From assembly GCA_964019695.1 (NCBI GenBank), contig OZ026524.1:65417066-65481065 (forward strand): DNA of 64,000 bases. Reading direction: 5' to 3'. The position numbers and the translations under genes were made by a program. Positions 58,059 through 64,000 of the stretch are shown piece by piece. This stretch comes from Loripinus fragilis (Eukaryota > Mollusca > Bivalvia > Lucinida > Lucinidae). The notes under the pieces were generated by a model, which was given only the letters and a program-made list of their open reading frames with translations, searched no databases and was not told the origin of the DNA. Numbering within the stretch: position 1 is the first letter of the stretch; the number at the start of each line of letters is the position of its first letter.

Positions 58059-58605
58059 TATGCATGTAGAAGAAGCTGCAGTATTTTTTTTACAAAATTT
58101 CCAATCTGATGTTTCTGCTGTGCGTTTCTGTTATAAGATTTAATTTTGTCATATTTTCTGTTCTGTTAGACGGGGGAGTGTAACTGTTGGTAGAATGGAC
58201 ATAACTGACCCAATTGTATAAATAACAATTATGTAATGGTTGACTAAATCATTTGATATCGCTTCAGGTCAGTGATCGCCGTATAGGCTATAGCGTAAAA
58301 GTATGATACATATAAAGTACTGCTGCATAAATTAGAATATGCGGAAAATTAGTTAAGATGTACGTTTTCAATTTATATCATCTTGAGCATTCGATAATTG
58401 TGGATTATTTCAGACAGTATTTCTGACAGAAAATATTGCCTGGTATTACTGCTCATTTGCTCTAATATAATGGTAGATCTTTGGCAGTTTTTTACTTTTT
58501 TGACACTCGAGTATTATCACTGAAAGAATGTACATTTTGTAGGTACATGTAAACAGCTCCAATTAACTTATAACAGACAAATGAATGGTTTACTATAAAA
58601 ATAGC

Positions 58606-58929
58606 TTATAATGCTTCGGCCACTGGCCATTGTAAAAGTTGTATAAAACTTGCCAGAATAGCCACCTCACACATTCTTTTTACAAAATGTCCTTGAAAAT
58701 AGTATTTACCCTGATCAACCTGCTCATATTGGATAAAATGGATTCGGTCTACCCTGGTTGAATCGAGACTACCAACTAAATGGCAGTGTTTGAAGTTAAA
58801 ATGACATGAACAAGGCACCCACGCTTTTAAAATGTGTGATGCTTTGACACTTACCTGTAGAAAATTAATTACAGATATATAGGCCGTTACACAGCTGTTA
58901 CACCTTTTGAATTCCTCCAACTTTTTCAT
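58606..58929 (-). other. Unrecognised minus-strand frame with splice-like signals
   Basis: A 107-codon frame from 58,929 down to 58,606, with ATG in a GCTTATGAAAAAG context just after a TTTTTGGCATTTTTAG acceptor-like tract. A strong donor-like CAGGTAAGTG interrupts it at about 58,852-58,861 (after the residues VINFLQ), so a small exon of about 80 bp (reading MKKLEEFKRCNSC...) is conceivable. I do not recognise the family. The full-length frame could be chance. Confidence 0.3.
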
Positions 58930-59200
58930 AAGCCTAAAAATGCCAAAAAACCCAAGAGATCAGGGGTCAGGGCAGTTGTAGTTGATTGTTCAAACAATTT
59001 TCTTCTGACACTGCAGGATAACTTAAATCCAGATTTGACGTTATCTTTTGAAAAATGCAAGTAGAAAGTTAATATTCCAGACTTTCACGTTTCTTATTAT
59101 TGCGACAGGACTATAATTGGACACATTAACAAAACAGCATCAACCCACATAAGCTTAGCGTCCTTTTTATTGGACATATGCAAACAGTGCAGTCCCAGAC

Positions 59201-59225
59201 CAGACGCCGCAAAGTGCGGCGTCTG
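59201..59225. repeat. Perfect 11-bp hairpin, GC-rich
   Basis: CAGACGCCGCA and its inverse TGCGGCGTCTG are separated by AAG. It continues into GATCAGG and is preceded by AAACAGTGCAGTCCCAGAC, so it looks like the centre of a fold-back related to families M3/M6. Confidence 0.75.
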
Positions 59226-59838
59226 ATCAGGTTCTTCACGGTTTGCTTACAGACTGTTTTATTTATATTTAAATAAAAATTAAAAGCCACCCAACATGTC
59301 ATAATCGCTAAGAGCGGGAAATTGTTTAAATCATCATTGCTTGTTGTAGATACCAGTACATTCTATCAAACATAATCATAATCGCAACGACTGAACGTTG
59401 TTTGCTGTGGTCGACTATTTATACCGTCCGCGAGCGTACAGTTCCACGTAAATGTGACTCAATCACAGAGAATATTTCAAGATGTGATCGATTGATAAGT
59501 ATCAAATAAACATTTAAATATATTCAAATTTACATTGTGAACTACATTGTATTATGAATGACAACGTCTATGGATAAAAAAAGTCTACTTTTAAGAGACG
59601 AATATTTAGTGTAAACAATATTTTATTCGAATATAAAGTACATCGAGATACAACAGATACATCATATATACAGTACAATACATTTGAAAGGGATACAGAA
59701 ATAAGTCTAAGACTTGTTTGAATCTGCTTCCCTAAAGGAATCATCAAAATAACACAATTTGATTAGCAGTCGATTTCTTGATGATGTTTCTAATTGAATT
59801 ATAATTATGTGATAACATTTTTATGCAGATAGTAAATG

Positions 59839-59842
<4 letters not shown>

Positions 59843-59886
<44 letters not shown>

Positions 59887-59904
59887 TGTGTATGTGTGTG
59901 TTTG
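59843..59904. repeat. (GT)n microsatellite, interrupted
   Basis: About 20 pure GT units are followed by TTTGTGTGTATGTGTGTG. Just downstream CCTACCAAACG-type units repeat three times (59,920-59,985). Frames in both directions are artefacts. Confidence 0.93.
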
Positions 59905-60789
59905 TAAAACCTACCAAACGTGGAACTTTGTGAGAATACACACCAACCAAGCGGGGAACACCTACCAAACGGGGAAGTCCCCAGTTGGTTTTAAACCAAA
60001 ATTCGCATTCCAAACCCTCGAAATACCAACATGTCAATTTTTATTAGGAATCTGACACCTTCCCCGATTAGATGGTTAGCAACATACACAAAATATACAC
60101 ATATTCTGACATGATGTGGACCATGTGTGTATTTCTGTTAGAATGCAGTTCCCCGGTTGTGCTGTTAAAAATTCATACACTTTCCGCCATTTCAACTGGG
60201 CTTATTAACACGTGGGAAAAATGGAGTGCAGATCAGCAAAACGCAGAAAGTTGAGGTATTTATATTCTATATATTTTCTAAAGAATCATTCGGTAGTTTA
60301 ATATTTCTTTTTACCTAGGAGACACACGACCAGAGTTTAAAATGTGGGGAGGAGCTTCAAAATCAGTGTTTGTTTTAGTGTTAAAAATCTGTCAACATCA
60401 ATTTGCTAGCAAGACTCTCAGTTGTTAAAATAACAATCTGCATCCTGCATTGTGACAAGCATTTTTACAAATCTACACCAGAAAGCTTGATTAATGTTTA
60501 GCCAGCAATAACTTTTTTTCTTAAAATGTTGTCTGCATTTCTAGTCTGCTGCACACATTTAAATGTACTTCAGACTAGATTTTTCATGGAGATTTCTTTA
60601 CATGGAAGACAATGTTACAGGGGAGCAGTCTGATCTGGGTCCATATTGTTTGCAATATAAGCTACATAAGAGCTACATAAGAACATCAACAGACTGGGGA
60701 AGCAGACGATAAGTGGCTAAATACTCTTTCATTTAAAGAAAAAAATTACATAACAGTAATCTTAATTTATGTGTGTTTTGTAAAACAAA

Positions 60790-61460
60790 TGTGTAAGCTT
60801 TAAACCAAATTAGGTGGCAGCAAAACTGCCTCCTCTTATAATATGAACTAACACTAATTTTTGTGCAATAAACAATCTGCGGTAAAACATTTTCCAGTGA
60901 TGAGTCCTAAACATTTCTACCTGTAGTTAGGTGGCAGCCGAACTGCCACCCCTTATTGTATAAACTTACACTTATTTTTGCGCAACAAACAATCTGCGAT
61001 AAAACACTTTCCTATGATAATTCCTTAATATTTCTACCTGTAATATGGTGGCAGCTGAACTGCCACCCCATATGGTATAAACTTACACTTATTTTTGTGC
61101 AATTAACATTCTGCGGTAAAACATTTTCCAGTAATAAGTCCTGAACATTTCTACCTGTAGTTAGGAGGTAGCTGAACTGCCACTTCTTATGGTATAAACT
61201 TACACTTATTTTATGCACTAAACAATCTGCGGTAAAACATTTTCCAGTGATAAGTCCTTAATTTTTCTACCTGTTGTTAGGTGGCAGCTGAACTGCCATC
61301 CTTATAGTATAAACTTACACTTATTTTTGAGCAATAAACAATATGGGGTAAAACATTTTCCAATAATATTTATACCTGTAGTTAGGTGGCAGCTGAATTG
61401 CCACCCCTTATGGTATAAACTTACAGTTAAATAGCATACATTTCAGAATTTGGTGACAGC
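60790..61460. repeat. 117-bp minisatellite, forward array
   Basis: Six to seven copies are headed by a GGTGGCAG-CTGAA-CTGCCACC palindrome-like word at 60,813, 60,930, 61,047, 61,164, 61,280 and 61,385 (spacings 117, 117, 117, 116 and 105). Each is followed by ATAAACTTACACTTATTTTT and, later, ACATTTTCCAGTGATAAGTC. Frames that span it are artefacts. Confidence 0.92.
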
Positions 61461-61494
61461 AGAACTGCAACTGATCCTTGTGTAACATTACAAT

Positions 61495-62112
61495 TGCTTT
61501 AAAAGCTATGTTTTATTCGATTGTCACGATCTAGATTACAGCAACAACAATAACAGGTAGAAATGTTAAGGATTTATCACTTGGAATTTTTCATCTCATA
61601 TTGCCTTAGTACGAAAATAAGTGTAAGTTTATACCAAAAGGGATGGCAGTTCAGCTGCCACCTAACAACCTGTAGAAATGTTAAGGATTTATCGCCTGAA
61701 AATGTTTACTTCGTATTGTTTTAGTATAGAAATAAGTGGAAGTTTATATCAAATGGGATGGCAGTTCAGCTGCCACCTAATAACAGGTAGAAACTTTAAG
61801 GATTTATCGCCAGATAATGTTTTAACTCATATTGTTTTAGTATGGTAATAGTGGTTAGTTTATACCAATAAGGTAGGCAGTTCAGCTGCCACCTAATAAT
61901 AGGTAGAAATGTGAAGGATTTATCACCGGTAAATGTTTAACCTCGTATTGTTTTAGTACAAATATATATATGTTATTAGGTAGCAGTTGAACTGCCATCC
62001 CTTTTGGTATAAACTTACACTTATTTTCGTACTAAAGCTGAGACATCTCTACCTGTTATTGTTGTTGCTGTGATCTATATTGTGACAATGGAATAAAGCA
62101 TAGCTTTTATAT
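61495..62112. mobile_element. Fold-back element carrying the minisatellite in inverse
   Basis: The left end TAAAAGCTATGTTTTATTCG with ATTGTCAC is matched in inverse at the right (GTGACAATGGAATAAAGCATAGCTTTTA), giving arms that continue through AGCAACAACAATAACAGGTAGA and its inverse. Inside are three inverse copies of the 117-bp unit (61,641, 61,756 and 61,872; spacing 115-116), then one forward copy near 61,974. It abuts the forward array. Confidence 0.8.
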
Positions 62113-62114
62113 CA

Positions 62115-62540
62115 ATTTATTAATGCGATAAGCATCATAACTTCCAGTTTCCCAGGGAGCACACTGTATAAACAATTAATCTTGCAGTTTTGAAGAGCAG
62201 TTGACATTAAATAAATAGTTGCTGCTGTGGAGATGGATTTAATGTTAATTGACTTACTAGAATCTAGTAAGGCAATTGGTCTCTGTCCTATGGGTATTTT
62301 GTCCTTATATAAGTATAATAGTTACTATGAGATTATTATGATGATCCATCGGGGTTTGAAGTCAGACCGATAGATGATTACATAGGTAAATAAATTGTCG
62401 CACTAACGATATAATTGTGTTTTTGTTGTAGATATTTTTACCCTTTTCATTTCAAGTTAAAGCATCAGATTATTTTACAAACAACACAGATCCATATCAA
62501 CCGGCGTCTTAAGAAGCCGCGTGATCAAGATTTGTACTTT
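62115..62540. other. No gene
   Basis: A short hairpin CTTACTAGA / TCTAGTAAG is at about 62,253-62,271. Nothing else is recognised. Confidence 0.45.
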
Positions 62541-62542
62541 TT

Positions 62543-63780
62543 ATACCCCGCCACTAAAGTGTGGCGAGGTATTATGTTATACCCTTCGGTGTCTGTCCGT
62601 CTGTCCGTCCGTCCGTCCGTCCGTCTGTCCGTCCGTCCGTCCGTCCGTCCGTCCGTCCGTCCGTCCGTGCTCACCATTTCCGATCGATAACTTGAGTATT
62701 TATTCACGGAATTTTTTCAAATTTTGCATACATATTGTTATCGGCGATGAGTGGTATGGGATTGTTAATGGGCAAAATCCGTCCATTTTTAACGGAGTTA
62801 CTGCCCTTTTTCGTATTGGAAAAATGGTTTCTGGCCTGTTATTCCTTTACTATTCATGATATCTGAATGAAACTTCACAGATATGTTGCACATGAAAGGT
62901 TACATATTGTGACTAAGGACCGTCACTCTGACCTTCCCAGTTGGTGAGTTATCCGCCCTTGATAGGTCTGAAAAAAGGTTTTTGACCTATTGTTCCTTTA
63001 CTATATGGAATATCTGAATATAACTTCACAGATATGTTTCACATGAAAGGTAACATATTGTGACTAAGAACCGTCACTCTTACCTTTCCCGTTTGTGAGT
63101 TATCCGCCCTTGATTGAATTAAAAAATGTTTTTTACCCGTAGTTCCTTTACTATGTGGAATATTTAAATGAAACTTTACAGATATGTTTCACATCAAAGG
63201 TTACATGCTGTGACAAAGAACCATCACTCTAACCTTTCCAGTTCATGAGTTATCTGCCCTTGATTGATCTGAAAAATGGTTTTTGAACTGTAGTTCATTT
63301 ACTATATGGAATATCTGAATGAAACTTCACAAATATGTTGATCATCAAAGGTTACATATTGTGACTAAGGATCTTCACTCTTACCTTTCCAGTTCATGAG
63401 TTATCTACCCTTGATTGATCTGAAAAATGGTTTTTGACCTGTAGTTCATTTACTATATGGAATATCTAAATGAAACTTCACAGATATGTTGAACATCAAA
63501 GGTTACATATTTTTAGTAAGGACCGTCACCCTTACCTTTCCAGTTCATGAGTTATCCGCCCTTGATTGATCTGAAAAATGGTTTTTGACCTGTAGTTCAT
63601 TTACTATATGGAGTATCTAAATGAAACTTCACAGATATGTTGACCATCAAAGGTTACATATTGTGACTAAGGACGTCATATCACTGTCTATCTCAGTTCT
63701 GTTGCTTTTTAGGCATTATATATCTCACAAAATAACTTTTGGTGCCCCCAGCAGTGGCGGGGTATTACGCAGTGCTTGCG
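62543..63780. mobile_element. Element with inverted tips, CCGT tract and six 151-bp repeats
   Basis: CCCCGCCACT (62,546-62,555) near the left edge is matched by AGTGGCGGGG (63,753-63,762) at the right, both next to TATTA-type sequence. A (CCGT/CTGT)n tract spans 62,590-62,667. Then a 151-bp unit repeats about six times, with starts of the TGAAAAATGGTTTTTGACCT block near 62,818, 62,969, 63,119, 63,270, 63,421 and 63,572. The unit includes GAATATCTGAATGAAACTTCACAGATATG and GAGTTATCCGCCCTTGAT. The last three copies are the most alike. No coding is supported; the Arg/Ser/Thr/Asp-rich frames come from the tract. Confidence 0.82.
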
Positions 63781-63922
63781 GTGCTTTTATTTAACAATTT
63801 GTTTGGTATACACATGAAAAGTTTATGAAAAAAATGTTGATGTGTCAAATAATACAAAGTTATGTCTAATTAAAACACATTATTCAAATTATTATTTCGT
63901 TTTTCATTATTTTGTTTATTAG

Positions 63923-64000
63923 GTGATGGTGTGTTCACTACGAAGACTTTCAAGACTGGCGAATTTCTTCTGAAATACAGGGGTGATTTAATAAAAAATC
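63923..64000 (+). CDS. SET-domain exon, partial (runs off the window)
   Basis: A pyrimidine-rich acceptor ending TTTGTTTATTAG at 63,922 opens a frame reading, from its first split codon, GDGVFTTKTFKTGEFLLKYRGDLIKN up to the window end. This matches the opening strand-turn-strand of SET domains (GxGVF...GEF...YRGDLI), most like the KMT5A-type lysine methyltransferases that add a methyl group to histone or other lysines using S-adenosylmethionine. The catalytic NH and tyrosine motifs lie beyond the window, so activity and subfamily are unknown. Preceding exons are not visible; the upstream neighbour is the repeat element ending at 63,780. Confidence 0.65.

Noticed and set aside
60790..61460. 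CRISPR-like pattern of repeats with spacers
   Set aside because: The whole 117-bp unit is repeated, not only a short word. The context is eukaryotic and no cas genes exist. The arrays at 22.0 kb and 37.1 kb are ordinary minisatellites for the same reason.
62415..62859. Ser/Val/Arg/Pro-rich and Thr/Asp/Gly/Arg-rich frames
   Set aside because: They are the CCGT/CTGT tract translated in different frames inside a repeat element.

Overview
The window is eukaryotic and looks like animal DNA, most likely from a marine or freshwater bivalve mollusc. That placement is an inference. It rests on low gene density, AT-rich intergenic sequence, many fold-back MITEs, Penelope-like and non-LTR retroelement fragments of invertebrate type, GT/CT/CCGT microsatellites, and two intron-poor GMC oxidoreductase copies. 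There is no operon structure, CRISPR array, rRNA gene or intact tRNA gene.

Protein-coding content is small. A tandem pair of FAD-dependent GMC oxidoreductase genes lies on the + strand about 21 kb apart. The copy at 50,069-51,880 is an intact 603-codon reading frame. The copy at 28,674-30,492 is nearly the same sequence but carries a 7-bp insertion near 29,297-29,305 that breaks the frame, so it is probably a recent pseudogene. Both start just after a matching splice acceptor, which implies an upstream 5' exon or exons replaced or hidden by transposons. At the right edge (63,923-64,000) a splice acceptor opens an exon that reads as the start of a SET domain. Everything else in the supplied reading frames is transposon-derived, repeat-derived or unrecognised.

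Layout: 0-4.3 kb holds G-rich tracts, a poly-A run and one degenerate TTAA-flanked MITE. At 4.4-8.15 kb there are four partial copies of a roughly 1-kb repeat. At 9.1-12.2 kb a fold-back element abuts a frameshifted LINE. At 12.5-13.7 kb an array of near-palindromic 22-24-mers lies in a longer degenerate repeat. At 13.9-20.8 kb there is a dense series of TIR elements and palindromic MITEs. At 22-24.5 kb there is a 35-bp minisatellite, a MITE, a retroelement tail and a mariner-type long-TIR element. At 26.6-28.5 kb a Penelope-like fragment leads up to the first GMC copy. At 31-36 kb there are retroelement tails with nested MITEs, including one insertion whose unoccupied site is present at 28.2 kb, and a likely hAT-type element with flanking direct repeats. 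At 37 kb there is a 39-bp minisatellite and a tRNA-derived SINE. At 41.2-42.5 kb there is a GC-richer TIR element. At 44.8-45.4 kb further copies of earlier families occur. At 49.7-51.9 kb a MITE precedes the intact GMC gene. At 53.4-58.1 kb there is an AT-rich gene-free block with inverted ends. At 60.8-62.1 kb a 117-bp minisatellite is present in both orientations. At 62.5-63.8 kb there is an element with a CCGT tract and six 151-bp repeats.

I did not find a convincing new multi-gene system. The most unusual signals are structural: the palindrome array at 12.5-13.7 kb, the two-orientation minisatellite at 60.8-62.1 kb, and a short GCAGTCTGATC-like word shared by otherwise different repeat families across the window. 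All comparisons were done by eye, so repeat boundaries are accurate to a few tens of bases except where a single base is argued.
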